DNA of 64,000 bases from assembly GCA_019426215.1 (NCBI GenBank), contig CM033408.1, positions 21,644,375 to 21,708,374 of the forward strand. Reading direction: 5' to 3'. Of the stretch, positions 44,901 through 56,838 are shown piece after piece. Under the pieces are notes generated by a model that did not search any database, was not told the DNA's origin, and worked only from the letters and a program-made list of their open reading frames with translations. The position numbers and the translations under genes are program-made. Source of the DNA: Buddleja alternifolia. Its lineage: Eukaryota > Streptophyta > Magnoliopsida > Lamiales > Scrophulariaceae. Positions within the stretch are counted from its first letter, which is position 1. Each line of letters begins with the position of its first letter.

Positions 44901-47380
44901 TTATCAAAATTTTGGCCATCTTAAACTCGAATCAAGCTGTCATGCAGCCTATTCTAAAATTCTTTGAGTGACAAGTATCATTGTATCAACAAAACCAACA
45001 GCTGGCTTTGCTAATATCAGGGGGGAAATGCTAACAAATCTGTGCTATCATGAAGTTATCTTATTAAGATAAAGGTGAAATTGGAAAAAGAAGACAGGGA
45101 TACTAAAGCTCACCAATTTGGTCAAGAATTTTGAATTTGTAAATTACATACTTTTAATCGATTCTGCAGTACTACAATTTTAAGCCAAAAGTGGGTATGT
45201 ATTACCAACTTCCCACATTTAACCAGTAAGAAAATGATACATTCACAATATCTGGGAAAGAAGATACACAGGTTTTCTAGTGAGAAGGTAAACAAATTTG
45301 AGCTTCCTTTTTCTGCAACATTTATGAATCTTTGATTACTAATGACGAATACTCATATCATTTCACTCACACTTTGGCCTCCCAAAGCAGTTGTACATAA
45401 AAATGTACCTATAAAGGTGACTTATTTTTCACAAAAGAGCTTGATTAATTAGAGTTGAGATTCTTATATAATACTTTCATTCCAACACCTACTTTTATTG
45501 TTCATGTAATTTGGAAATATCACGCACATATTACATAAGCAAATCAGATACAAATAATCATAAGAACGGTATCATTTAAATAGTCATAGAACCTTCACGC
45601 ACTCACACAGACACTCTCAACACATATGTTAAAATTCCATCTACTATATGTTCACATTTGACAGTATGGATGCCCAAATTTATCTCTTTCCAACAACATG
45701 CAAGATTCTCCACAGCCTTATTGCTTCAACAGAAACCTTTATACCAGACCGTAAAATAGAGATTTAAACTCTCACTTCCCCTCAAGTCAGTTCATGTTAA
45801 CACAAACAGCCACAAGTTCTCTCAACATATTTCATCTTAAAGTCACAAGAAAAGACCCCATATGTTGCCTGAAACTCTTTCAGACCCAATCATTAATTTC
45901 TCTACAAATCACACTGTTCCAAAGAATAAGACTGCTTCTCACACAGCTTCGAACACAGCTTCTTTGATATTCTCTTATTAAGATATGTGCTAATACTTGA
46001 CTGAGATAAAGAGAAGGAATGTGAACTCGTCGTTTTTCATAAGATCCTGCAACACATGCTGAAAGATGAAATATTTAAGAAACAATAAAATTTGCAACCA
46101 CTCGGTTTTTCGAATCCCTCAAACCACATAATAACATCTCTATAAGCTCATAAATTAAAGCTAAGCAGCTGCATGCCCTAGTAGTTCATGTTCTGAATCT
46201 AGCCTGTCAGAATCTGCACCTAAGTTTAGGAAGCATAATGACAGTAATGTTACAATTAAAAGCATTTCGTATGATCTACGATGCTTTAGACAACATTATC
46301 CATGGTCAGTAACAGAAACCATTATACCGCTATACTTTATCAACGCCATTATACTATAATGCCACAACTGTCATAACGTTTCCAGGTAATTTTCACCTCT
46401 CTCTTCCTCCTCCCCATAAAATACAAGCACAACGAGCTCCCAAGGTTTTCCTAGAGTTCATGATCTCAGGTGCCATATGCCATTTAAGCCCTTTTTTAGA
46501 ACTTCCGTTTATGTCATATAGCGTCGCAACAGAAGTTCATCAAGTTCTGTTGTGAACTTCTGTCATGCTTTGTATGTGAGGGGGGCAAAAAAATTTCTGA
46601 TATCTCCTACATAGTACGACACGGTGGAATCCTAACTGGCAAAACAGAATGTTTTAGTCTATTCAATTGTTATTGTAAGCTACACCCCACATAATCTAGG
46701 AAGAAATCCATGCCCACACACTAGCATGAAAGACTGCTAAGCTACACAATCACAAACTTATTTTGCGTTTACTTCTTCATATGAGCTATATTACCTAAAA
46801 ATTGCAGTTAAAGAGCTAATCATTCCCAACTTTTCATAACTTCATTTATAACAAAGGTGCTTGTGTTAAGCTGATGGTAATATTTATGCATCACATTTCA
46901 TCCTCTACATCGGGCCAGCATATTAATCGAACCATTCGCTAAAGTTTCAGACTCCTACATAAATAATTATACTACCATGATCACATTAAGAACCTATTTG
47001 AATCCTAGTAACCCAATTTCACACATTCTACTGACCTCACACCTGATTACATTTCAAAACAAATCAAACTCAATCAGAATTAAATCCACAATTTAGGAAG
47101 CAAAGAAGAAAAGTTTCAGATATGAAATTGAAAAGTTTCACAACCAAAACATACTAAAACAGTTAATTCGCGTATTTCCTTACCTGGACGTTCCCGGATC
47201 TTCAGTACTTAAAGGTGCGTACGATCTATTAGGGTTTAGCAACGACGTCGTCGATAGCTCGATCACCGGACCTCCGCCGCCGCCCGCGGAGGTGGACGTC
47301 GACAATCCAGACGGAGTCCTGACGGTCTTAAATGCATCCCTATATTTTCTGTACAAAATCGTCCTATTCCTCGTCGCCAT
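41927..47380 (-). CDS. SYP42: Trans-Golgi-network Qa-SNARE, SYP41/42/43 type syntaxin
   Basis: Eight exons on the minus strand: 47380-47184, 44500-44224, 43807-43718, 43511-43434, 42584-42507, 42415-42350, 42271-42191, 42034-41927. GT-AG junctions keep frame, total 324 residues; plant SYP4 proteins have about 320-330. The start MATRNRT is typical, followed by a Gly-rich stretch and the conserved SLLNPNRSYAPLSTEDPG. Residues about 75-190 form the Habc three-helix domain (KAHAKALMPSFGDGKEDQ). The SNARE motif lies at about 228-289 with the zero-layer Gln at 262 (VIDQGTIVDRID). A single C-terminal anchor is at 299-319, with only five residues after it, so it is tail-anchored. SYP4 proteins drive fusion at the trans-Golgi network, with partners SYP61, VTI12 and VPS45. 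The symbol stands for the SYP41/42/43 group; I cannot decide the paralogue. Intron 1 is 2.7 kb and holds no recognised element. The upstream in-frame ATG at 47422 lies in a non-conserved stretch and was not chosen. Confidence 0.92.
44501..47183 (-). other. Long first intron of the SYP4-like gene
   Basis: 2,683 bp between donor AG|GTAAGG and acceptor TTGCAG. The sequence is of mixed composition without a clear inverted repeat, LTR or ORF. Long first introns often carry enhancers in plants, but no specific motif was identified. Confidence 0.6.
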
Positions 47381-47709
47381 TAATACAAAAAAAATATAGA
47401 CAATTTTCAGAAAAATCCCCAATACATGAACAGATACAAATGAATCAAATTGAAGAAACTGATTTTGAATTCAAAACAGATCTAATATGAGGAGGAAGTT
47501 TGTAAACGGATCGTAGGCGAGAAACGGGTCATTTTGATGCTTGATCTGACATCTGAGAGTGGGGGGGTTAAAATAAATAAATTGGGGCAATTTTGAGAGT
47601 GGAAATTAATTGAGAGAGAATTTGTTTGTTCAGCAACGACGATGAATGCAAAAGGGTAGGTGGGGTCTATAGATGAGCTGGACTTTTGAGTACAATTGCA
47701 TTAAGCTTA

Positions 47710-48172
47710 GGACTCGTTTGGTTTGAAAGACGGGATAAAATTAATAAGATAGATAAGTTGAAATTGCATTGTTCACATATGAATTTATCAATCTATCAAG
47801 TTATTTGGTATGTAGGATTATATTTTCGGTTAATCCTACATTTAGTCCTATCTTACGTTTTGAATATTGGATTGTATGTATGACAAGGTTGAATTTACAC
47901 ATATAACCTTGAATACATGTCATAACATTGGAGGACAAATTAGTTAAAGAAAAAGGCTTTTAAGGGGTAAAATCGAAAATCAAACCTTTTAATTTGCTAC
48001 CCAACAAATTGGATTAAATTATCTCACCCCTTGGTAGGATAAGTTATCACCTAAATCAAGGATAAAATTTCGGGTCGTGAATCAATCATGAGCGCTGATC
48101 TATAATACCCAACGCATGAATAGTTTAGATTAAATAATCTATCAATCCTTATCAAACAAACCAAACGAGTCC
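47710..48172. mobile_element. Tourist-like (PIF/Harbinger) MITE
   Basis: The ends GGACTCGTTTGGTTTG and CAAACCAAACGAGTCC are a perfect 16-bp terminal inverted repeat. The 3-bp duplication TTA flanks it at 47707-47709 and 48173-48175. TIR wording and TTA target are those of Tourist-type MITEs. GGGATAA words lie just inside. It sits about 330 bp upstream of the SYP4-like start, so it may affect that promoter. Confidence 0.9.
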
Positions 48173-48175
48173 TTA

Positions 48176-48392
48176 AGGTACTGGTGAATTGTTATGAATT
48201 TTTTCTAATTTTTGCCCTCTTCAATTACTAATTTAATTCTTACAAAAAAAAATTACTAATTTAATTTATTTTCTTAAGTTTGTCTTTTGTAAAGGTTAAA
48301 TAAATATAAAATAAACACCTAAACTATCCATATTATTGCATATACATATGAGTTTTCTTAAGTACAAAATAGTCCCTCCTCAAGTATCATGT
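48176..48392. other. Short AT-rich spacer
   Basis: Nothing identifiable between the MITE and the LINE remnant. Confidence 0.4.
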
Positions 48393-48696
48393 TTTTCTTT
48401 TCTTTTTTGACAAATAAAGCTTGCATTAAAAATCACAACAAAACAAGTACACAAAGTTTCAACTCTCAAAAGTAGAGGGAGTAAAGCAGCAATTTGAAGA
48501 AACAAAATTAAGATGCGAGAAATTAAAACAACCATCCCAATTTGAGTAAAAAGCCCAATGAGCGAGGGTATGGGCCGTTGAGTTAGCCTGACGACAAACA
48601 AACTTGAATTTCCAGGTTGGCCAACCTTTGCGCACAACTTGAATATCTTGTACAACTTCCCGGGAGTGCCATTCAACAGATTCCAAAAGACCAAAC
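48393..48696 (-). mobile_element. LINE 3' remnant (RNase H end)
   Basis: On the minus strand 48686-48459 gives a plant LINE RNase H end with the FVCRQANSTAHTLAHWA block. The frame then passes to an untranslated end with AATGCAAGCTTTATTTGTC and an A-rich tail at about 48410-48393. The upstream side is cut off at 48696 by the LTR-type element. Only some 300 bp remain. Confidence 0.75.
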
Positions 48697-49928
48697 TGTT
48701 AGAATAGTGCTCTGCGAGCCAATCCTAGATAAACTTTTTTTATCTATTATTTTAATAAACAATTTCGTTTTACATTATATTAATAAAAGATATGTTTTCA
48801 TCTTATGTTTATATTGTTATAACTATATGATAAAGTCCCTAAAATTTACATATAGCTATGAGGCTTGATATCTCATTAGATGGATATCATAAAACAAGTC
48901 TCTACGACTGTGATATCTAAATACTGTCCAAGTCATAGAATTGCCAAGATGGGACATTGATAATTCGAATAGACTTGCGTTTATGATGCACACTCTTAAT
49001 TAGAGAATGTGTCATTTTAGAGACATTAGTGTAGTTGACATAAATGCACATATGTGGGTGCTTGTTGAGAACAAGTTCACTGATTACTTTAACTGAAACT
49101 TCCTAAATTAGAATTATTTCTATATATGTCGAATTAAGAGTTTCTTAATCACGATAGTGCAAGATTAATTCTTTGACTTGAGTCATCATAGTAATCTTGT
49201 ATATTGACTCATTGCACTTTGACTCTTGTGTCAGTTCTTTTACAAGAACACATATGTACTGGTGATTGGGTGCAGTGACTCGTATATGGAGGTTGATGTT
49301 GACAACAAATGATCCATCACTTATCTAGATGAACAACTGAATTTCCTATAATATTCAAAGTGGTTAGACTGAGTTAGTCCTTAGCCAAGGCAAGTAAGTA
49401 ATTAATTAAGAAATGAGTTTCTTGAATTAATTAATCACTAGTGAAACACATTTGAATTATTAATATTGAATTTACAAGGATCTCGACCAATACGATTCCT
49501 CGATCCTTAATTCAATTGAAAAATTAGTTGATTGAAGAATCTCACTTGCATGGAATGTGTGATTGGAAAGGTTCACTTTGAATCGCCTACATCTAGGTCT
49601 TCAAGATAAGTAGATAGAAACTTTTCTTTGATTTATGGGTATCTTATAGGTAATGAAGATTAAATAATAAGATGGTTAATTAAAAGTGTTTAATTAATTG
49701 AGACAATTTAATTGTCCAAATTAAATTATAAAGGTTATGAACCCATTACTAGTATGTTGGTGAACCTAAAGGGTCACACACAATACTCGAACAAATCCAT
49801 TTCTTAGCTAAGAAAATTTAATTCAAAGTAGTTGAGATAATATATTAATTTTAGATTAATTAATTAAGACTTTTTATTTATTCAATAGTTAGATGAATAT
49901 TTAATTAAGTCCAAACGATGTTTGGTAA
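48697..49928 (+). mobile_element. Left part of an LTR-type element, host of the Sirevirus insertion
   Basis: The start TGTTAGAATAGTGC at 48697 is abrupt within LINE sequence. The sequence has no protein-coding content and resumes at 63931 after the 14-kb insert. A TG start, length over 1.2 kb and absence of genes fit a long LTR or a large non-coding retroelement (LARD or TR-GAG type). The other end lies outside the window, so TG...CA and target duplication cannot be checked. Confidence 0.45.
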
Positions 49929-51494
49929 TGTTGGTCCCAAGTGGCATACGAAAGGGTCTAGAAGGGAGGGGGGTTGAATAGACCCTGAAGTCTTTTTCGA
50001 CTTCAGAAGATTCGTATTAAAAAAGATTTTGGATGCTTGGAAAGTAGACGCTTGAAGTGTCTAACGCTTGACTTAAGCGTTCACTTAAAATATAGGCGCT
50101 TTGGCGAAGCGTCTAACGAAGACTGTTTTTAGAAAGTTAACTTAGATTTCAAGACTTGAATACTACAACCAAATAGGTTTGAGCGTTCACTTCTTTGATC
50201 AGTGTTAGCACAGCGGAATAATTTTTGGAGTCGTCTCTTTGAAAGCTTTAGCGTCACAGAAAGTGTATTTAGTTGCTTAGCGTTTGATTAAGATTTACTT
50301 TATCAGATTATGATATGACAAAATGAATGCTGAAAGTAAAGTAAAGAACAGTATTTGTAAGGTTCGTTGGGTGGTGTAATCCCAACTACGTCCTTCTTCT
50401 CCTTGAACACTTGGAGGCAATCCACTAAAATGATTCTCAAAGAATCACACAGAATCTTCTACAAATTAGGGAGAGGTGGATGTCGATGACTTGAGTTCCT
50501 TGATCACACAGATTTCTGCTCCAAATCACTTCAATCCCCTTGCTTCTTTCACCCAGAAATATGGCAAGTATCCAACTTCGACTTCACACAGATCGCGAGG
50601 CTTGGATAGGGGTTTTTCTAAAAGGTTTGTTTGATTTTGATAAAATTCAAACAACTAGGAATATCTCAGTAGTAATGTGGGTTTCTCCGAAAAGAATGTT
50701 TGAGATATTGGGTTGACTGTCTCAGGATTTGAAGAAAAGCAAAGAGAATATTTTCTTAAAAGTTTTGGCTTTTCTGAGATTGTAAGGAATGAGACTTCAA
50801 TGCAACAGCAATTCGACTTGATAATTGTTCTCTGTATTTGGCTTGTTGTTGAAGTCCTATTTATAGGCATTCTTGGAAAAAGTGTCCATTTGACACATGC
50901 AAGGGCGCGTGTCTCTCACTTCCGCGAGTGAACAACTTTTGTCCTTTTTCCTGAAAATCTGCTGCACAAAAGTTGGTGCTGCAGTCTTTGAACAGTTGAC
51001 AGTCCAATAGGGTGGCTTCTCCGTACGTCTGAAAGTGCTTATCACATTTAATGCTCTTATCAGCATTTAATGCATTTGAATTAAATGCTCGTTGGCATTT
51101 AATGCATTTGAGAATATTTGCATTAAACTCCTTCTGGACTTTTAGAAATAGATTCAGGTGAAATCAGTCATTGATAGACGCTTATTCAATCCTTGAATTA
51201 CTTCGATCCATAAGGTGACGCTTGGAATAGCTGGTCATTCTTGACGCTTGGAATCTTCATCTTTATTCAGACTTCAGGCGCTTGAGTCTTCAAACTATAC
51301 TTCTGATAAACTCACCCAGAACATATCAGGTGCTTAGTCTAAGAAAGCTTAACCTAACAATCTAAAATAAGAATAAAGCAAAGCCTATTACAAATCTAAC
51401 GCTTCAAAGCTGAAAAACAAACTTACATATTTTGGGGTCTAACAGAAAAATCCTAATTGTCATCATCAAAACATCTAACATGAAATTTCTAACA
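49929..51494 (-). repeat. 3' LTR of the Sirevirus
   Basis: 1,566 bp. On the minus strand it begins TGTTAGAAATTTC and ends GGACCAACA. It carries at least eight ACGCTT/AAGCGT words and a copy of the TATA box near 50857-50866. Confidence 0.93.
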
Positions 51495-51508
51495 ATTTTC
51501 CCCTTTTT
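51495..51508 (-). other. Polypurine tract
   Basis: AAAAAGGGGAAAAT on the minus strand directly precedes the 3' LTR. It primes plus-strand DNA synthesis in this class. Confidence 0.85.
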
Positions 51509-51605
51509 GATGATGGCAATACTTACTCTTTTATAGTTCAAGAGTTAGACAGCCAAAATAAAAGTTAGCTTTGATTAGATACGGTTAGTTAAGGTTAGTT
51601 ACGCT

Positions 51606-54600
51606 TCAACGAGATGTTTCAGCTGAAAAATGCATTTTATATATATCGAGAGTTACAAGCATTTTTACAACTAAACAAACAAAAATATGAGAGACAAGAA
51701 TATAGATAATGCAAATCAAAAAGCTTTGATGACTTGATCTAACTTTGTATCGCTTGGGCATTTCAGCTCGGATAGCTTTAGTCAGATTATCTTCCAAGGT
51801 CATCATCGCTTCATGATCTTTGTTGATTATGAGCTTATTTTCTTCTTGTTGTCTCTTCTTGAAAGCAGTAAAGTGTTTGTCCCAATCAGTTGGATCAATA
51901 CCAATATACCTTAGACAAATTCTGAAAGTTCGGATGAAGTCAGACATCTGCCTCTCTTCAGCTAAAATTTTGGATCTGAAGGTTCTGGAATGGATGTTCT
52001 TTGAAGAGGGATGTCAAACTGTTCTAACATTGCTCTTGTAGGTATTGGTAGATTTGGATATAGTGCTCTTGGAGGTTCCCTTAGTGTTCTACTAGGCGCT
52101 CCAGAGTCACTTACTTTTAAAGCAGTTATCCAAGATGGGAGACTTAGCGCAGAAGGAGAGGTTAAGACTTGACGCTTGAGAGGCGTAGGTTCTTGAGCTC
52201 TTGAACTAGACGTTTTCCTCTTTTCTCCTTTCTTCTTCTCTTCCCCCTTATTGCCATCATCAGACTTCAGAAAGTGTTCTGTAAGTAAACTGACCTGATG
52301 AGCAATCTGAGACATAGAGTCGGAGATGTCGTCCAGACGCTTGTCGAAGCGTTCCTGCAGTGCAAGAAGCTTGGCGTTGGTAGCATCATTGAGAGATGTC
52401 TCTAGGGTTTCGAGGCGCTTTTCTAACTCTTCTTTCATGGCAAGTTGGTGGGCGTGAGTAGCATCATGCATTTCTTGAAAAGTTTGTTTGCACTCACCAA
52501 CATCCGCTTGAGCTGAGCTACGCATATGAGCAATTTGAGCGCTCATAACGTGAGACTCAATTTTTGCCAAATCTTCTTTAATCCAGTGAAGGGATTCTTC
52601 ATTCTGAGTAGCATGAACACTTATATCCTCCAGAACGGATTTGAGCAAAGGACCAAAAGATTGACTCTCATCTGATTGAACCGCTTGAGGAGTCGGTCGC
52701 TTGAATCTGGATGAGTGTTTTAGAGAGTCAAGGGAAGCTTGATATGCTGGATCAAAGACAGTACCTCGTATGTCAAGAGAGAGATCCTCAGCAATATCAG
52801 CATCAACCGGTTCAGGAGCGTCAGGAATATCCTCTGGTTGAGACGCTTGAACAGGTTCTTCAGCAGACGCTGGAGAATTGGCAATTACAGAAGTGGACGC
52901 TTCAATTGTCGTAGCAGGGGCTTCCTCAAGCGCTGACTCTGCTTGGCGAAAGTCATCGAATTGGAAGTTCCAATTTGCTAAATTGGCAAGAGAAGTGGAC
53001 GAAGCTTCCATAAGTTCAGTGAGTCTGGATCTAGAACAGCAAGAACCAGAAATAAATGTGCGACGAGGACTATCAATGGTCCTGATGTGCATGGGACCAA
53101 TGATGTCAAGCACATGATGCGGAAAGACTTTGGACGACGCTCGACAGATAGAGAAAATGGAGTCTGGAGAGTAATTTTGAGAGAATCCAATCAAGCAGTC
53201 AGAGGGAAGGGAGTTGAGACGCTGATCCTCAGGCACGTAAGCAGCGTAGTACTCTTCTAAATATGGATAGATCGCTTGAGCTAGTCCCTGATTTCTTTCA
53301 AGCAGTGAGAGGACAAACTCATAATGATTGAGTACCTCTTTGCGGATAGAAGGGAGCAGAGGATATCCTCGAAAAGAGTTGATGACGGAGCCGTTCCATT
53401 GTCGGAGATTGGCAGTGAAGATTTTGTCGAAAAGAGATAGAGGAGTCATAATCTTCACCATCAAGTTAAAATTATCTTCACAGTGGCTGGGAGCGAAATT
53501 CAGGCTAGTAATTTGAGTACTGCCACTGGTAGACGCTTGAGCGTTGAAATGTAGAGGAGTAATAGATAGTCTGTGAAGCTCTTGACGTAGACATTGTTTA
53601 ACTTGATGTCTAATTAGTGGGAGCTTGAGAACAGGTCCAACTCTCTGTTGACGCTTCTTCAGGCAATACTTGGCGAAATGACGCTTCTTGTCATGCATGC
53701 CTATGCCGAACAAATGGGGAGCTTGGACTAATTCTGAGAAAGTGTACTTGTTGCCCATGTAAGCTTCAACCCAATTGACTTCGTTTATGCAGTAGTCTGT
53801 GCCAGCGTTGACAATAGCTCTAATGCCTTCATGGTGAATATCTCGGATAGATTCAAAGTGATATCTATCGGTCTGATAGTTAGCATTCCAGACGCTATCA
53901 AAATATGCATTAGCTTCAGTCTGGATCAAATCTGTGAGAGATTCTAGACGCTCACCGGCATGAACTGCTTTATTTTTCCATAGGCGAAGTGGATTGACCA
54001 GAGCTAGGTTTTCAGGACTATTCGCAATATGAGGAAAGTGTGTGTAACCTTCTCGGTTCAATACTGCCTCTGATGGATTGAGAAAGCTAGGACAAAGAGG
54101 CTCATATACACGAATATTATAGTCTCTGAGAGCAAACCCTGTACTCCTGCTGTGGCCATAGTCGAGGTAATATGCCAGATCCACATCACATCTAGGAGTT
54201 CTACCTCCTTGTCTGTCTTGTTGGAGAATGAGAGAAGACGGTATTTGACCAGGAGTTTTTCCTAGTTCAATGGCTCTATAATACTTTCTCTCAATTTCTG
54301 TCATCTCAGTGTTAAACACTATATCCCTGATTTTATTGTCGATATCAATCAGCAGGGCAATCTCATTCTCAGCAGCAATATATCTGTCTTCATTATATCC
54401 GGCAGGAATGAAATCTTCTTCAAGTGCTGGAGGCATGTAGTTGATCGAATGATCAATCGTCTTCAGCGGGTCCAATTGGAAGAGGTGCATTGGCTTTGTA
54501 ATGTCTTCAGCAACGCTCTGACCTTCTAAGCGTGCCTCTGTTATAGCTGGAACAGGGATTGATGACTGAACCTCTTTTAGAGCAGGTTCCTCATGTTCAA

Positions 54601-56003
54601 TTGCAGCAGCTTCTGCGGCAATGTCTTTGGCAATCGCCACAACTTCTGTCATCTCAACATCTAGATGGACATCGGTTGACGCTTCAGCAGCAGCTGGAGC
54701 TAAAGCTGTAACAAAAGAACTATCCTCTATAAGAGCATGATCTTCTACAGATGTAGGAATAGGAATGCTGTGGGAAGAAATAAACTTACCCTGAGAACTT
54801 GTCTCAACAGCAATACTTTGAGCGCTTGGCTCATCATCAAATTGAGCGCTTGACTCAACAGTAACTTGAGCGCTTGGCTCAACAGTCTCAGGCTCTTCAG
54901 GAATAGCAGCAGCCCGACGCTTGCTTGTCCTGGAGCGCTTGAATATTTTCTTCACGTTGACTCCTTCAACGAGTTTAAGCGCTTGAGCAGGAGGAGCAGC
55001 AGCTGGTTCATCGAATTCGATTTGTTTGATGATTCCTTCCAGCTTCCTCCGCTTGAGAGGCAACTTGTCCTGTGCATCCTCATCAGTTTCCTCATCATCG
55101 TTCTGAGGAGTAGGAACAACTTGTACCTTGGGCTTTTTAGGAGCCCTCTTCTTGGTAACAGCCTCATGGCTTCCTCTTGAGCAGGACGCTCAGCCTCTTC
55201 ATCAGACGCTTCACGTACAGTCTGACGCTTAGAAAGTGGTTTAGCAGCACCACCAATTTTAGGAGGATTGAAAAGATTGGTCAGAATCCTTCGTCCAAAA
55301 AACTTAGTCTTATTCAGTGGGAGTCCTGAGGAGTAAACGCAGTCTGATCTGTACAGAAGGTCACTTAAAACAAGTCCATATGGTTTATTAGGGGTGTTCA
55401 GACAGTCCTTAAACCTTCCAAAGATGTACTCACTCTAGTTAATTTTGATGGAGAGAAGTATAGCAGTCATCATCTGAAATTGGATGGGGTTGACCTTGTC
55501 GAATGTGCCCACTCTGCATTCAACAATTTTACTGCAGAAATCAGCTAACAGTCTGTACTGAGATACCAGATCTTTCTTTTCAAAGTGCTGGGTGTAGGGT
55601 ACACCATCGTACGCCCTCAAACCGTCCATGCTTCCTTGATTTGTGCCAAAGTGACACTATCCAGTGCATCACCTTCATTAGGAAGATTAAAGTTCTTTGC
55701 AATGGAGTCAGCAGTCAACACAAATTCTTTTGCTGGCTCTTTCTTAGACATAGAGAGGAGGCAAGAGATAGACTTCTTGTCCGCCGAGAGTTTTGCAGTC
55801 CTCCAGAACGTATCAACTTCCGTCGAAAATGAATATGAGTACTGTGTTAAGAACTTCTTGAGTCCAGCCTTTGTAACAATATCCATCATATCATGCAAGT
55901 TGATTTGGGGTTGATCATACAAGAGTTTCCAATCAACAACAAGGCCTTCAGTAACCTTGATGATGGGTTCGGCAGAAGTAGATGAAGCTTTCTTTGGTGC
56001 CAT
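51606..56003 (-). pseudogene. Sirevirus third ORF, function unknown, broken
   Basis: A large extra frame after pol, about 1,350 codons long across its breaks. Pieces: 56003-55617 (begins MAPKKASSTSAEP), 55629-55435, then an in-frame TAG at 55435-55437 with coding beyond it to about 55165, and 55165-51962 (open upstream of the TTG at 55063). Frameshifts lie near 55620 and 55165. A last piece, 51947-51606, follows in another frame. The N-terminal part has FWRTAKL and FNLPNEGDAL, resembling a widespread 'putative plant transposon protein' domain. The middle has a KKRAPKKPK basic stretch and Ser/Ala/Glu-rich repeats (EPSAQ). The C-terminal part (52230-52620) looks like a coiled coil (MKEELEKRLETLETSLNDA). 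This is the position of the envelope-like gene of Sireviruses, but I see no signal peptide or membrane segment, so I do not call it envelope. Confidence 0.75.
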
Positions 56004-56838
56004 TTTTTAAAGTAGAGTGAACTGAGATTTTCTTTTGCTTTGAGAGAGAGAGAGAGAGAAATTTGCAGAAATCTTTGAGTGAAAGTGAATGGTCTTTCTG
56101 CAAAAGTTGTATTTTAAATGACATAGTAAAGAGTTTTGAAACTTGTGTTCTCTAGTCTCTGTAGGATTTAGACACGTGTAAGGACTTTTGAATCTCAGCC
56201 ATAAATTTATTAACTGCGGACGCGAATTTTGTGTAAGAGAGAGAAGTTACATTTTGTAATTCTCATATATAATGATTTGACATCCGAGTTTAAAAAAAAT
56301 GAAAAGAAAAACGTTTGGTATTTTCAGAGTGTAACACACGCGCCTGATGGCACACTGACACGTACACAAACACGTGCTATCTCTGAACCGTCATTTTAAA
56401 AGTTTTGATTACCCGCCAGTTTGATGTGATAGAAGCGTGCGAGTAGAGTACAAAATAGACTTTTGAGTCTACCCACTACTTCAAAAGAAGCTTGTAAACT
56501 TTATGCATGGCTTGTAAAGAAAATATTTTTATATTAAGAGTTGATTGGAATTGATTCAACGCTTAACTGATAACACATGTTGGTATATAAAAATTAGACG
56601 CTTAGGATTGAAAAGACTGTTTATGTTTGAGCGTCCAATATTTTATGTATAAGTAGTGCTGAGCGTTGATGATCATGCATCAGAAAATTTTGATCATTGA
56701 CGCTTGCAGTTATGGTTAAGTACAACTTTAAGGTTTCCCCTAAATTTGATAACTTGTACCAGTTAGGAAAATCTTTTAGATATAAATCAAGTGAATTTCC
56801 CCTAAATTATATGTCTAATAAAATATGATGCAAAATGA
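56004..56838 (-). other. Spacer between pol and third ORF
   Basis: 835 bp without coding on either strand. It contains a (GA)n run just upstream of the third ORF (56040-56059 on +, CT-rich on the minus strand) and several ACGCTT words at 56560-56705. It may serve as leader for a subgenomic or spliced message; this is inference. Confidence 0.5.

Noticed and set aside
50655..51066. Short ORFs inside the Sirevirus LTRs, repeated at 63091-63502
   Set aside because: Their presence in both LTRs follows from LTR duplication. They show no domain.
51962..55063. Calling the third Sirevirus ORF an envelope protein
   Set aside because: Position fits, but no signal peptide or transmembrane stretch is visible in any piece.
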